In this document: positions 8,797 through 17,748 of the stretch, piece after piece
Position numbering within the stretch: the first letter of the stretch is position 1
Layout: each line of letters begins with the position of its first letter
DNA from: Melghirimyces profundicolus
GTDB taxonomy: Bacteria > Bacillota > Bacilli > Thermoactinomycetales > DSM-45169
Length of the DNA: 64,000 bases
Reading direction: 5' to 3'
NCBI RefSeq assembly: GCF_003054245.1
Contig: NZ_QBKR01000019.1
Coordinates: 1 to 64,000 of the forward strand
Notes under the pieces: generated by a model
Told to the model about the DNA's origin: nothing
What the model saw: the letters and a program-made list of their open reading frames with translations, nothing else
Database searches by the model: none
Translations under genes and position numbers: made by a program

Positions 8797-11061
8797 GTGA
8801 AAATGGGGAAAACGCTGACCGGCTTGTTGTCGGCCGCCCTTATTCTGGGGGCCGTCGGAGCGCCGGCCGCCTCGGCGGCTCCCGTGGGCGACGGGAAGGC
8901 CGAGGAGCAAGAACACCGTTTCGTTGACTGGGGGACAGTGGATGTGGAGAGACTGTCCAAAGCGCTGATGAAGAGGGGGGAAATCGATAAAGAGACCACT
9001 CCCGAAGAAGTGGAGAAAGCCGTCAAACGGTACGTGGAAAAGAGAAAGATCCCCCATGGGATCGACACCTCCACCAAATGGGGAAGCAAGGCCGAAAAAG
9101 GCCTGAAATCCGTTCAGTCGAAGAATATCAAAAAAGCGAACCGAAAAGGCAACTGGAGCGATCGAATGTACAACAGGGCTCATAAGGATAATATTGTTCT
9201 GGCCCTGATTGAATTCCCCGATTATCAACACAACTCGATTGAACAGGAAGAAGGCAGCCTGTACACCAAGGATTTCAGCCCGGAACACTACGAAAAAATG
9301 CTCTTCAACCCCAAAGGGTACACCACCCCCGAAGGGCTGGATCTGATGACGATGGCGGAGTATTACCTGAAACAGTCCGGCGGCACCTGGACCGTGGACG
9401 GGACCGTCACGCCCTGGATCCAAGCGGAACAGGACGCGGCTTATTATGGGGGGAATAACCAGTACCACAACGACAAAGCTCCCCGGGAACTGGTTCACGA
9501 AACCCTGGAACAGGTGGGAAAAGCGGTCCAGGGGAACGAAGAAAGATATGACCAGCGGGATCCCTATGACCTGGACGGCGACGGAAACGTCATGGAACCG
9601 GACGGCCTCCTGGACAACCTGATGCTGGTTCACTCCGGAATCGGTGAAGAAGCCGGCGGAGGGGAACTGGGAGAAGACGCCATCTGGTCCCACCGCTGGA
9701 CATTGAAGCAGCCGACGGAAATCCCGGGGACCTCCCTGAAAGCCTACGATTACATGATCCAGCCGGAAGACGGGGCGGTGGGGGTGTTCGCCCACGAATA
9801 CGGACACAACCTCGGGCTCCCGGATCTGTATGACACCATCCGCTCCGGGCTGGGCTCTCCGGTCGGGTCCTGGTCGCTGATGTCCGCCGGCAGCTGGAAC
9901 GGAAAGATCCTCGGGACCGAACCCACCGGTTTTGATCCGTGGTCCAAAATGTATCTCCAGGCCACCTTCGGCGGGAAATGGATCACCCCCGTTGAAGTCG
10001 ATTACGAAGACATTCAGGGCAAGCAACAGGTTTTCCTCAACCAGGCCAGCAGTCTCAATCCCCGACGGACGGTGTTGAAAGTAAACCTTCCGGATGTGGA
10101 GAAAGAGCCCCCCACCCAGCCCCAGTACGGGGACCACGCTTACTTCTCCGATTACGGGGATGACCTCAACACCAAGATGACTTCCGGTGAGATCGATCTG
10201 ACGGGCGCCGACTCAGCGGCGTTGAGCTTTGACAGCTGGCGCCAGATTGAGACCGGCTACGACTATCTCTACATTCATGTAATCGACACCGCCACCGGCG
10301 AGAAGACCCAACTCAAAGCCTACGACGATACCACCGGCGGCGAGTGGATCAAGGAGGAGCTGGACCTTTCCGACTTTGTCGGGAAAAAGATTCAACTGCA
10401 GTTCAACTATGTGACGGACGGCGGCTTGGCCATGGACGGCTTCTATGTCGATAACATCGCGGTGGAGGCCGACGGAAAAACCGTGTTTGAAGACGACGCC
10501 GAAGGAGAGCCCAAATTCCAGCTGGAGGGTTTCAAACACTTCGACGGCAGCGGGGAGATGTTCCCCAGTTACTACTTGGTGGAATGGCGCACCCATCACG
10601 GAACAGATAAGGGGCTGGCCCATTTGCGCCGGGGCAGCAGCTTCATCACCTACGATCCGGGAATGCTGGTCTGGCATTACGATGGACGTTACGCCAAAGG
10701 AGCGGATAACCACACCGGCAACCATCCCGGGGAAGGGTTCTTCGGCGTAGTGGATGCCCATCAGCGCGTGCACTACTGGAACAACGATCCGGACAGCCCC
10801 GCCACCGACCGGTACCAGGTATTGGATGCCGCTTTTGGTTTTAATGAAACCTCGGGTGTGGACATCGAAAACTATTACACCTATGGTGACATGCACTATC
10901 CGTCGCTTCCCGGAATCCCCGTTTTCTATGACGGGAACGACTATTCCATGCCGGGCGCGGAAGATGTGGGCAAAATCCTTCCCCAGCTGGGGCTTCAATT
11001 CGAGTTGAAGAAGGAGCTCAGGAAAGGAAAGAGTGCCCTGATCGAAGTTTCCAAGCGGTGA
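8797..11061 (+). CDS. ina: Immune inhibitor A-like secreted M6 metalloprotease
   Basis: 754-residue extracellular zinc protease. GTG 8797 is preferred (AAAGGGG nine bases upstream); it gives a classical signal peptide (KMGKTLTGLLSAALILGAVG, cleavage after PAASA). The pro-region runs to about residue 100; the catalytic zinc motif HEYGHNLGLPD lies near residue 332, with SVGSW-type Met-turn sequence SAGSWNG after it. A beta-rich C-terminal half (GEIDLTGADSAALSFDSW onward) resembles the family's MAM-like domain, then a second lobe with YDPGMLVWHYD. Bacillus homologues degrade antibacterial peptides and are usually secreted in late growth. Monocistronic, flanked by terminators. Confidence 0.9.
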   Translation: MKMGKTLTGLLSAALILGAVGAPAASAAPVGDGKAEEQEHRFVDWGTVDVERLSKALMKRGEIDKETTPEEVEKAVKRYVEKRKIPHGIDTSTKWGSKAEKGLKSVQSKNIKKANRKGNWSDRMYNRAHKDNIVLALIEFPDYQHNSIEQEEGSLYTKDFSPEHYEKMLFNPKGYTTPEGLDLMTMAEYYLKQSGGTWTVDGTVTPWIQAEQDAAYYGGNNQYHNDKAPRELVHETLEQVGKAVQGNEERYDQRDPYDLDGDGNVMEPDGLLDNLMLVHSGIGEEAGGGELGEDAIWSHRWTLKQPTEIPGTSLKAYDYMIQPEDGAVGVFAHEYGHNLGLPDLYDTIRSGLGSPVGSWSLMSAGSWNGKILGTEPTGFDPWSKMYLQATFGGKWITPVEVDYEDIQGKQQVFLNQASSLNPRRTVLKVNLPDVEKEPPTQPQYGDHAYFSDYGDDLNTKMTSGEIDLTGADSAALSFDSWRQIETGYDYLYIHVIDTATGEKTQLKAYDDTTGGEWIKEELDLSDFVGKKIQLQFNYVTDGGLAMDGFYVDNIAVEADGKTVFEDDAEGEPKFQLEGFKHFDGSGEMFPSYYLVEWRTHHGTDKGLAHLRRGSSFITYDPGMLVWHYDGRYAKGADNHTGNHPGEGFFGVVDAHQRVHYWNNDPDSPATDRYQVLDAAFGFNETSGVDIENYYTYGDMHYPSLPGIPVFYDGNDYSMPGAEDVGKILPQLGLQFELKKELRKGKSALIEVSKR

Positions 11062-11073
11062 ACAAGCCCCCGG

Positions 11074-11114
11074 CCCCGGCGTTCGGCTTCGGTTGAACGC
11101 CGGGGTTTGTTTTG
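11074..11114 (+). terminator. Intrinsic terminator of ina
   Basis: CCCCGGCGTTC (11074-11084) pairs with GAACGCCGGGG (11095-11105), followed by TTTGTTTT. Confidence 0.9.
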
Positions 11115-11153
11115 CATCCCATGTGACTTTCCATGCGGGGAGTGAGTCACGGA

Positions 11154-11183
11154 TTGACATCGGGTACGAATCAAAGGTATGAT
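11154..11183 (+). promoter_or_regulatory. Probable promoter of the trehalose operon
   Basis: TTGACA (11154-11159) and TATGAT (11178-11183), 18-bp spacer. A small hairpin with a T-rich tail (AGCCCTTT/AAAGGGCT, 11196-11214) sits just downstream, before the TreR-type operator; it may act as an early attenuator. Confidence 0.65.
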
Positions 11184-11231
11184 CGGAACAGCTGAAGCCC
11201 TTTTTGAAAGGGCTTTCTGTTTGGAGGGCAA

Positions 11232-11245
11232 CTTGTATATACAAG
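11232..11245. promoter_or_regulatory. TreR-type operator
   Basis: Perfect palindrome CTTGTATATACAAG. The core TTGTATATACAA is the known operator of B. subtilis TreR (GntR family), whose homologue is the third gene of this operon. One copy is seen; B. subtilis has two. It lies about 50 bases downstream of the predicted promoter, so repression would be by roadblock unless a second promoter overlaps it. Confidence 0.85.
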
Positions 11246-11321
11246 TATGCAAGATTTTGAACTTCCCGGGTTTAAACCGGGGATACGAAACGTTGAAAAT
11301 GAAACGGGAGCGTGAAGGACC

Positions 11322-12926
11322 GTGCTGAAGAGCCGAAGAATTCCATTTGATTTCTTCCAGCGGGTCGGCCGTTCCATGATGGCCGTCGTGCTGATTCTGC
11401 CGCTGGTCTCCATCCTGATGGGGCTGGGGGGGGTGCTGTTGAATCCCAATGTCCACCAGATTCTGCCGTTCCTGGCCGGAGACGGATTCCAGGCGGCCGG
11501 GGAGCTGATGCAGAGGGCCGGACAGGCGGTCTTCAACAACCTGCCGGTTCTGTTTGCCGTCGCCATCGCCATCACTTGGACCGGAGCGGGGATGGCCGGG
11601 TTTGCGTCGTTGATCGCCTTCTTCATCATGCATACCGTGCTCGGAGCCCTGATTGATATCACCGGTTTGAAATTGAACGAAAAGATGATGGGGGACGAGC
11701 TGGGGATCGAAACGATGCAGACCGGGGTGTTCGGCGGCATCCTGATCGGATTTCTGACCGCCTGGCTGTATAACAAATTCCATCGAACCGAACTCCCCGA
11801 CGCGATCTCGCTCTTCAGCGGGGAGCGTCTGGTGCCGATCATCGCTTCCTTTGCTGCCATCGGTGTGGCCGTTGTCTTTTATTTCATCTGGCCTGCGGTG
11901 GGGATGGCCATCCTGACTCTCGGCCAGTATGTGGCCACTCATACCAACCCCTTGGTGGTCGGTCTGTACGGGGGGATCGAGAAACTGTTGATCCCCTTCG
12001 GCCTGCATCACATCTACAACACGCCCCTTCTCTTCACGGAGATCGGAGCCCATTACGAAACATTGGACGGCTCCCGGGTGGTCGGAGATCAGAACGTCTA
12101 TATCGCCCAGGTGATCGACAAGCTGCGGGATCCTTCCGTGGCCATCACCGGAGGCACTTACATCGCCGGGAAGTTCATCCCTGTCATGTTCGGGTTGCCG
12201 GCGGCTGCGCTGGCGATGATCCGGGTGGCCCGTGAGGACCGGAAGGCGAAAGCCCGCTCTCTGTTGATCGCCGCCGCGGTGACGGCTTTCCTCACCGGGA
12301 TCACCGAACCTCTGGAGTTCACCTTCCTGTTCGTGGCTCCACTCCTGTACGGAGTTCATGCTCTGCTGACGGGACTGGCTTTCGGTCTGGCCAATTTTCT
12401 CGGCATGAAAGCCGGCTTTGCCGGCGGATCGGGCTTGATCGACTTCGTTCTCTTTAACGTGTTGCCCAACCCTTCCAACGCATGGATTCTGACCATCGGT
12501 CTGGGTCTGGTGTTCGGAGTCGTCTATTACTTCGTCTTCCGTACCCTGATCCTGGCTCGGGACTTGAAGACGCCGGGGCGGGAAGAAGAAGGGGAGGAAA
12601 CCCGCTTGTTCACCAAGGAAGAAGCCCGGGAGAAGATGGGAATTACCAAGGGCGGACACCGGAAGGCGGACGAAAAAGCTGATGACAGCCGGGCCGCCCG
12701 CATCCTGACCGCTTTGGGCGGAAAGGGCAACATCACCAAACTGGACGCCTGCATTTCCCGGCTTCGCGTCGGGGTGAAGGACCGCGACCGGGTGGACGAG
12801 GCAGCCCTCAAACAAGAGGGGGCCTCCGGTGTCCTGCGCGTGGCCGACGGGGTGCAGGCCGTCTTTGGTACCCGCTCTTCCGTCATTAAGGAAGAAATCC
12901 GCGAGCTGCTGGAGAAGGAGGAATAA
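11322..12926 (+). CDS. PTS transporter subunit EIICB, trehalose/alpha-glucoside type
   Basis: 534-residue membrane sugar permease. Residues about 1-410 are the glucose-superfamily IIC channel (start FFQRVGRSMMAVVLILPLVS; GITEPLEFTFLFVAP is the conserved sugar-binding loop); residues about 445-534 form IIB with the phosphorylated Cys in ITKLDACISRLRVGV. There is no IIA, so phosphate must come from another IIA-Glc protein. The operon (hydrolase plus TreR) argues for trehalose, but B. subtilis TreP has the order IIB-IIC, whereas this protein has the IIC-IIB order of glucose/maltose permeases. GTG start with a weak upstream GGGAG. Confidence 0.85.
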   Translation: MLKSRRIPFDFFQRVGRSMMAVVLILPLVSILMGLGGVLLNPNVHQILPFLAGDGFQAAGELMQRAGQAVFNNLPVLFAVAIAITWTGAGMAGFASLIAFFIMHTVLGALIDITGLKLNEKMMGDELGIETMQTGVFGGILIGFLTAWLYNKFHRTELPDAISLFSGERLVPIIASFAAIGVAVVFYFIWPAVGMAILTLGQYVATHTNPLVVGLYGGIEKLLIPFGLHHIYNTPLLFTEIGAHYETLDGSRVVGDQNVYIAQVIDKLRDPSVAITGGTYIAGKFIPVMFGLPAAALAMIRVAREDRKAKARSLLIAAAVTAFLTGITEPLEFTFLFVAPLLYGVHALLTGLAFGLANFLGMKAGFAGGSGLIDFVLFNVLPNPSNAWILTIGLGLVFGVVYYFVFRTLILARDLKTPGREEEGEETRLFTKEEAREKMGITKGGHRKADEKADDSRAARILTALGGKGNITKLDACISRLRVGVKDRDRVDEAALKQEGASGVLRVADGVQAVFGTRSSVIKEEIRELLEKEE

Positions 12927-12927
12927 G

Positions 12928-14619
12928 ATGAAGGAATGGTGGAGAAAAGCGGTGGTCTATCAAATCTATCCCAAGAGTTTCAAGGATACCACCGGAAACG
13001 GGACGGGGGATCTCCCCGGGATCATCGAAAAGCTGGACTACCTGAAGGAGTTGGGGGTGGACGTTCTCTGGTTGACCCCCATCTATGCCTCTCCGCAGCG
13101 GGACAACGGTTATGATATCAGCGATTACTACCGGATCCACGAGGAATACGGGACCATGGAGGATTTTGAGAACCTCCTCCGAGAAGCCCACGAACGGGGA
13201 TTGAAGATCATGTTGGATATCGTGGTGAACCACACTTCCACTGATCATCCCTGGTTCCGGGAAGCCCGGAAATCCAAAGACAACCCCTACCGGGACTTCT
13301 ACATCTGGAAAGAAGGGAAAGACGGAACCCCCCCCACCAACTGGCGCTCCAAATTCGGCGGATCCGCCTGGGAAAAAGAGGAATCCACCGGTGAATACTA
13401 TCTCCACCTCTTTGACGTGACCCAGGCGGACCTGAACTGGGAGCATCCCCCCGTCCGCCGGGAAGTCTACGAGATGATGCGCTGGTGGCTGGACAAAGGC
13501 GTGGACGGATTCCGGCTGGATGTGATCAACCTGATCTCCAAGGATCCGCGTTTTCCGGATGACGATGGATCGGTACCCCCGGGGGACGGACGGAAGTTTT
13601 ACACCGACGGACCCAGGGTACACGAGTATTTACAGGAGATGAATCGGGAAGTCTTTTCCCGTTACGACATGATGACGGTGGGCGAAATGTCCTCCACAAG
13701 CATTCCCGAGTGCATCCGGTATACCCGTCCCGACCGCCGGGAGCTGAATATGACCTTTAATTTCCACCACCTGAAAGCAGACTACCCCGGAGGAGAGAAA
13801 TGGGTCCGGGGAGAGCTGGATTTTCCCGCTCTGAAGCGGACCTTGGCCGAATGGCAGACGCGGATGAGTGAAAACGGCGGATGGAATGCCCTTTTCTGGT
13901 GCAACCACGACCAGCCTCGGATCGTCTCCCGCTATGGCGACGATGGACGCTACCGGAAGGAATCGGCCAAGATGCTGGCTACGGTGATCCACTTGATGCA
14001 GGGGACGCCGTACATCTACCAGGGAGAAGAAATCGGGATGACCAATCCGGACTTTCACTCCATCGACGACTATCGGGACGTGGAAACCCTCAACATGTAC
14101 CGGATTCTGTTGGAGGAAGGCCGGAGTGAAGAAGAAGTGATGGAGCTGATCCGGGAGAGGTCCAGGGATAATTCCCGGACCCCGATGCAATGGGATGCTT
14201 CCGAAAACGCCGGGTTTTCCGACGGCACCCCCTGGATCCGGGTGGCCGCCAACCACGGTGAAATCAACGTGGAGGAGGCCCTTGCCGATCCGGACTCCAT
14301 CCTTTACCATTATAAAGAACTGATCCGCCTCCGGAAGGAATGTGACATTGTCACCACCGGGGACTTCCGTCTGCTGCTGGAGGATCACCCCGATCTGTTC
14401 GTCTACCTTCGAAGCGGGGAAGGGGAAAAATGGCTGGTGGTGAACAACTTTAAGAAACATGAGGTTTCTTTCTCCCTGCCGGCAGAAGTCGCTTCCTTGT
14501 CGGGATGGAAAGGGGAGCTTCTCCTTTCCAATTATCCCGATTCCCCAAAGGAGCTTCGGGAACAGACGCTTCGTCCCTTTGAATCGGTGGTATACCGTTT
14601 GAAGCCTGCTGGAGAATGA
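12928..14619 (+). CDS. treA: Trehalose-6-phosphate hydrolase (GH13)
   Basis: 563-residue cytosolic glycoside hydrolase splitting trehalose 6-phosphate into glucose and glucose 6-phosphate. GH13 regions are intact: DIVVNHTS, the nucleophile in DGFRLDVINLI (about 195-205), the acid in MTVGEMSST (about 252) and CNHDQPRI (about 327). MTVGEMSST and the C-terminal RTPMQWD with NAGFSDGTPWI are typical of TreC/TreA rather than oligo-1,6-glucosidase. RBS GAGAAGGAGG; the gene starts one base after the transporter stop. Confidence 0.92.
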   Translation: MKEWWRKAVVYQIYPKSFKDTTGNGTGDLPGIIEKLDYLKELGVDVLWLTPIYASPQRDNGYDISDYYRIHEEYGTMEDFENLLREAHERGLKIMLDIVVNHTSTDHPWFREARKSKDNPYRDFYIWKEGKDGTPPTNWRSKFGGSAWEKEESTGEYYLHLFDVTQADLNWEHPPVRREVYEMMRWWLDKGVDGFRLDVINLISKDPRFPDDDGSVPPGDGRKFYTDGPRVHEYLQEMNREVFSRYDMMTVGEMSSTSIPECIRYTRPDRRELNMTFNFHHLKADYPGGEKWVRGELDFPALKRTLAEWQTRMSENGGWNALFWCNHDQPRIVSRYGDDGRYRKESAKMLATVIHLMQGTPYIYQGEEIGMTNPDFHSIDDYRDVETLNMYRILLEEGRSEEEVMELIRERSRDNSRTPMQWDASENAGFSDGTPWIRVAANHGEINVEEALADPDSILYHYKELIRLRKECDIVTTGDFRLLLEDHPDLFVYLRSGEGEKWLVVNNFKKHEVSFSLPAEVASLSGWKGELLLSNYPDSPKELREQTLRPFESVVYRLKPAGE

Positions 14620-14664
14620 GAGTGCGGGACCGGAGCGGGTCGGTACATCGGAAGGGGAGCAAGG

Positions 14665-15378
14665 ATGGATACCAAATATCTGGCCATTTACAACCATTAC
14701 GTGGAAAAGATCGAATCCGGCCAGCTTCGCCCCCGGACCAAACTGCCCTCCGAACACGAATTGACCCGGATGTTCCACACGTCCCGGGAGACGGTTCGGA
14801 AAGCGTTGAACCTGTTGGCCCAGAACGGATACATCCAGAAGGTGAAAGGGAAAGGATCCTTTGTCCTCCAGGTGGACCGGTTTGAGTTTCCCGTTTCGGG
14901 GCTGGTCAGTTTCAAGGAGCTGGCCGCCCGGCTCGGCAAGGAATCCCGCACGAGGGTCCTCTCTTTGAAGGCGACGGCTCCCGAAGGGGAGATGGTCAAC
15001 CATCTGAACATTTCCCCTTCCCAGCCGGTATGGCAAGTCGTCCGAACCCGGACGATTGGCGGGGAGACGATCATTCTGGACAAGGACTGCTTCCGGCAGG
15101 ACATCGTGCCCGAACTGACGGTGGAGATCTGCGAAGACTCCATCTACGAGTACCTGGAAAGAATTCTGGAGAAGAAGATCAGTTTTGCCAAAAAAGTGAT
15201 CACCGTCGAAGAACCGACCGAAGAGGACCGGAACCTCCTGGACCTGGACGGCTATCCGATGGTCGTGGTCGTGGAGAATTACGTTTACCTGGAGGATGCC
15301 ACGCTCTTTCAATACACCGAATCCCGACACCGGCCGGACAAGTTCCGCTTCGTGGACTTTGCGCGCCGCCATCAGTGA
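14665..15378 (+). CDS. treR: Trehalose operon repressor TreR (GntR/HutC)
   Basis: 237-residue regulator with an N-terminal winged helix (LPSEHELTRMF, SRETVRKALNLLAQNGYIQ) and a C-terminal UTRA ligand domain (about 85-230). FPVSGLVSFKELA, the ICEDSIYEYLE segment and the C terminus FQYTESRH...FRFVDFARR are close to B. subtilis TreR, which is released from DNA by trehalose 6-phosphate. The operator at 11232 matches the known TreR site, so the circuit is autoregulatory. Confidence 0.93.
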   Translation: MDTKYLAIYNHYVEKIESGQLRPRTKLPSEHELTRMFHTSRETVRKALNLLAQNGYIQKVKGKGSFVLQVDRFEFPVSGLVSFKELAARLGKESRTRVLSLKATAPEGEMVNHLNISPSQPVWQVVRTRTIGGETIILDKDCFRQDIVPELTVEICEDSIYEYLERILEKKISFAKKVITVEEPTEEDRNLLDLDGYPMVVVVENYVYLEDATLFQYTESRHRPDKFRFVDFARRHQ

Positions 15379-15388
15379 TCGAGTACTT

Positions 15389-15426
15389 CCCCCCCTTCCC
15401 GGAAACCACCGGGGAGGGGGATTTTG
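15389..15426 (+). terminator. Intrinsic terminator of the trehalose operon
   Basis: CCCCCCCTTCCCGG pairs with CCGGGGAGGGGG, loop AAACCA, followed by ATTTT. Confidence 0.8.
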
Positions 15427-15492
15427 ATGGCAAAGGAATTCCGGTCTCCTCAGTCGAAATTCCAAATGGAGAAAAGGAGGGGAGGGGAACCG

Positions 15493-16179
15493 ATGGGATC
15501 GCAGGACGACCCGATGATGTTACGACGTCCTCCGGGAGGTGCCGAACAGCAGCGCCCCGGATGTGGAAGTGAAGAACCGCCGACGGGCGAGGGACCGTTG
15601 AGCCCGTTTCCGGAGGGGCTCCGGTTTGACATCCGCCCGTCGGGGGAGATCTCCCGCTGTTTCCGCAAACTCGGAGTCCCGGATTTTCCGTCGGCAATCC
15701 GCTATGTCCACCGTCTCCCCTACGGGAGGAATACGGACCGCTCGGATTACCGCTTGGTTTTGACGGAAAAGAAAGGTACCTGCAGCACGAAACATGCCCT
15801 TCTCGCCCGGCTGGCGGAAGAGCAGGACCGGCCGGTCCACCTGATGGTGGGAATCTACAGGATGGACGGGAAAAATACGCCGGGGGTGGGGGTTGTACTG
15901 AAAAAGCATCGGCTCTCCTGCCTTCCGGAAGCCCACTGTTACTTGAAATTCCGGGGTCATCGGCTGGATGCCACCCGGGTGACGGAAGCGGGAAGTGACC
16001 CCTTTGATTTTCTCCTGTCCGAGCGGAGGATCCAGCCGGAGGGGATCGGGGAACCGAAAGTAAAATGGCATCAGGCGTATCTGAGGGAATGGGTAAGGAC
16101 GCAAGGCATGAAACCGGAGGAGTGGAAGCGGGTCTGGGAAGCCCGCGAAGCGTGTATCCGGGCGTTGGAAGAAATTTAA
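15493..16179 (+). CDS. Hypothetical protein, possible transglutaminase-like fold
   Basis: 228-residue soluble protein; start at ATG 15493 because GGAGGGG ends five bases upstream (an earlier in-frame ATG at 15424 lies in the terminator tail and is less likely). Residues 1-45 are Pro/Gly-rich and probably disordered. The core shows KGTCSTKHALLARLAEEQ, then EAHCYLKFRGHRLDATR: a Cys before a helix, a His and an Asp in the order and spacing of the transglutaminase/protease-like superfamily triad. That would suggest a peptide or amide processing enzyme, or a non-catalytic fold relative. I do not recognise a named family. Downstream genes follow closely on the same strand. Confidence 0.6.
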   Translation: MGSQDDPMMLRRPPGGAEQQRPGCGSEEPPTGEGPLSPFPEGLRFDIRPSGEISRCFRKLGVPDFPSAIRYVHRLPYGRNTDRSDYRLVLTEKKGTCSTKHALLARLAEEQDRPVHLMVGIYRMDGKNTPGVGVVLKKHRLSCLPEAHCYLKFRGHRLDATRVTEAGSDPFDFLLSERRIQPEGIGEPKVKWHQAYLREWVRTQGMKPEEWKRVWEAREACIRALEEI

Positions 16180-16211
16180 CGGAAAGCGACCGCGAAAAGG
16201 GGGTGGATGTG

Positions 16212-16982
16212 ATGATGACTCTGCCTCACGCGTTGCGTCGATGGACGGCCGGCATGGAGTGGAGACGGGAATCCGTCGGGAAATCCGGTGCGATGGTTTT
16301 TCGGCTGGAAAAGGGAAGGCAGGTTCAATATTTGAAGGTTCGCCCCCGGGACAACCGGCTGGAACCTCTGTCCCGGGAGCGGGAGGTGCTGCGGTGGCTG
16401 GAAAGACGGCTCCCGGTTCCCGAGGTGCTTGATTATGAGGAGACCCGCAGCGCGGAGTTCCTCCTGATGAGCGGAATCCCAGGCAGGATGCCGATGGACC
16501 TCAGGGTGGATAAGTCCCGGATCGTCCGGTGGCTGGGGGAAGGATTAAGATATATTCACGAATTGCCCCCGGATCCGTGTCCCTGGTCACGTCCCAATGA
16601 CCTCCTGGTGAAGGTGGCGGCCGCGCGGGTGGAAAAAGGATGGGTGGACGAATCGGATTTTGATCCCCACCGGCGGGGACGGACGGCGGAAGAACTGCTG
16701 GACGAGCTGTTGCGGACCTGTCCCCGGGAGGAGGACCCGGTGTTCACTCACGGAGATTATACCCTGTCCAACATCCTGATGACGGAAAACGGGATTTCAG
16801 GGTTGATCGACTGGGGACGGGCAGCGGTGGCCGACCGATACACCGACCTGGCCATCGGCTCCCGGAGCCTCGCTTCCCACCTGGGAAGCGAATGGGTTCC
16901 CTTCTTCTTCAAAGCCTACGGGCTGAATGGGGTGAACTGGGAGAAGCTTCGGTTTTACCGGCTGCTGGATGAGTTTTTTTGA
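16212..16982 (+). CDS. Aminoglycoside phosphotransferase APH(3')-like kinase
   Basis: 256-residue kinase-fold enzyme. The catalytic loop THGDYTLSNIL (HGDxxxxN, around residue 180) and the metal-binding Asp in GLIDWGRAAVADRYTDLA match APH(3') enzymes, which phosphorylate the 3' hydroxyl of kanamycin-type drugs. Length is close to the usual 264 residues. It sits among ordinary chromosomal genes with similar codon use and no mobile-element marks, so it is probably an intrinsic gene whose natural substrate is uncertain. The first ATG of ATGATG at 16212 follows AAGGGGGTGG. An in-frame GTG at 16203 is possible. Confidence 0.8.
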   Translation: MMTLPHALRRWTAGMEWRRESVGKSGAMVFRLEKGRQVQYLKVRPRDNRLEPLSREREVLRWLERRLPVPEVLDYEETRSAEFLLMSGIPGRMPMDLRVDKSRIVRWLGEGLRYIHELPPDPCPWSRPNDLLVKVAAARVEKGWVDESDFDPHRRGRTAEELLDELLRTCPREEDPVFTHGDYTLSNILMTENGISGLIDWGRAAVADRYTDLAIGSRSLASHLGSEWVPFFFKAYGLNGVNWEKLRFYRLLDEFF

Positions 16983-16993
16983 GGAGGCTCGTG

Positions 16994-17425
16994 ATGAACG
17001 CGGATGGATACCGGTATGCGGCGGAGATGACGGACCGGTTGACCACGGTGATCCCCCGGGATGGGTGGGACCGGAAGCTGGTTCCCGAACTGGGCTCTCC
17101 CGCCCGGTTGTTTGCCCATCTGATCCGGGTGCGCGGGGTGTACCGGGACGGCTTTTACACCGGGGAGCTTCGCTTTCCGGGAGAACGGGTGAAATCCGGG
17201 ACGGGGCTGGAAGAGGGCCTGGCGCGGAGCCGGGAGGAGCTGGCCCGGGCGATCGAGGTGCCGGAGGTGGAGAAAATCCGTTTCGGAAAGGTCGTGTTGA
17301 CTCTGGACGAACTCCGGGCCACGGCGATTCACCATGAGGGCATTCACCAGGGACAATGGCAGGTGGCGTTGAAACAAGCCGGGCTTCCCCTTCCGGCGAG
17401 CTGGAGGGAGGAATGGAGGCTATAA
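16994..17425 (+). CDS. DinB-family protein
   Basis: 143-residue four-helix-bundle protein of the DinB/YfiT superfamily, often metal-dependent thiol transferases. His residues that could form the metal site are in LFAHLIRVRGV (about residue 36) and AIHHEGIHQGQWQVAL (about 116-131, HxxxHxGQ motif of the family). RBS GAGGAGG six bases before ATG. It follows the APH-like gene by 11 bases and is probably cotranscribed. Confidence 0.85.
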   Translation: MNADGYRYAAEMTDRLTTVIPRDGWDRKLVPELGSPARLFAHLIRVRGVYRDGFYTGELRFPGERVKSGTGLEEGLARSREELARAIEVPEVEKIRFGKVVLTLDELRATAIHHEGIHQGQWQVALKQAGLPLPASWREEWRL

Positions 17426-17435
17426 GGAGGAGGGT

Positions 17436-17525
17436 ATGCAAGAAAAAGAAGCCGTCGTAAAGAGACGGAAGAAGAACGAAAGAAATAAGAGGAACAAGAC
17501 AGCGCGGAAAAGCCGTCCGAAGTAA
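17436..17525 (+). CDS. 29-residue highly basic peptide
   Basis: Short reading frame starting MQEKEAVVKRRKKNERNK and ending ARKSRPK: 14 of 29 residues are Lys or Arg. It has one of the best ribosome sites in the window (AAGGAGG, five-base spacing) directly after the DinB gene, which argues that it is translated. It resembles ribosome- or nucleic-acid-binding tails but matches no family I know. Confidence rests on RBS and operon position alone. Confidence 0.5.
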   Translation: MQEKEAVVKRRKKNERNKRNKTARKSRPK

Positions 17526-17569
17526 CCAAGTCCCTTCCGTGTCAGTCGGTAAGTAAAAAAACCCCCTAA

Positions 17570-17723
17570 AAGCGTTGTAAAAAAGTGAGCGGCAGCATTT
17601 ACCCAAAGCCGCTCCGGCTGCACTCACAGAGCACAAGTCTCGTCTGGGTCGCATCACTCCCGGTCTCGCTATGCACTCACAGAACACAAGTCTCGCTTGG
17701 GTCGCTTGCGCTCCCCGGTCTCG
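17570..17723 (+). repeat. Interspersed palindromic element, copy B (truncated)
   Basis: Starts AAGCGTTGTAAAAAAGTGAG, continues through the left arm (TTTACCCAAAGCCGCTCC) and two diverged copies of the 53-bp module, then breaks off at GGTCTCG. The core and right terminus seen in other copies are missing, so this is a 3'-deleted relic. Occupies the gap between the small basic gene and map. Confidence 0.85.
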
Positions 17724-17748
17724 ATTCGGATCATGAAGGGTTTCAGGG

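Noticed and set aside
11285-11300. Catabolite-repression (cre) site before the trehalose genes
   Set aside because: GAAACGTT fits only the centre of the consensus; outer positions do not match.
16212-16982. Acquired aminoglycoside resistance gene
   Set aside because: No mobile-element signatures or compositional shift; more likely a chromosomal APH-like kinase.
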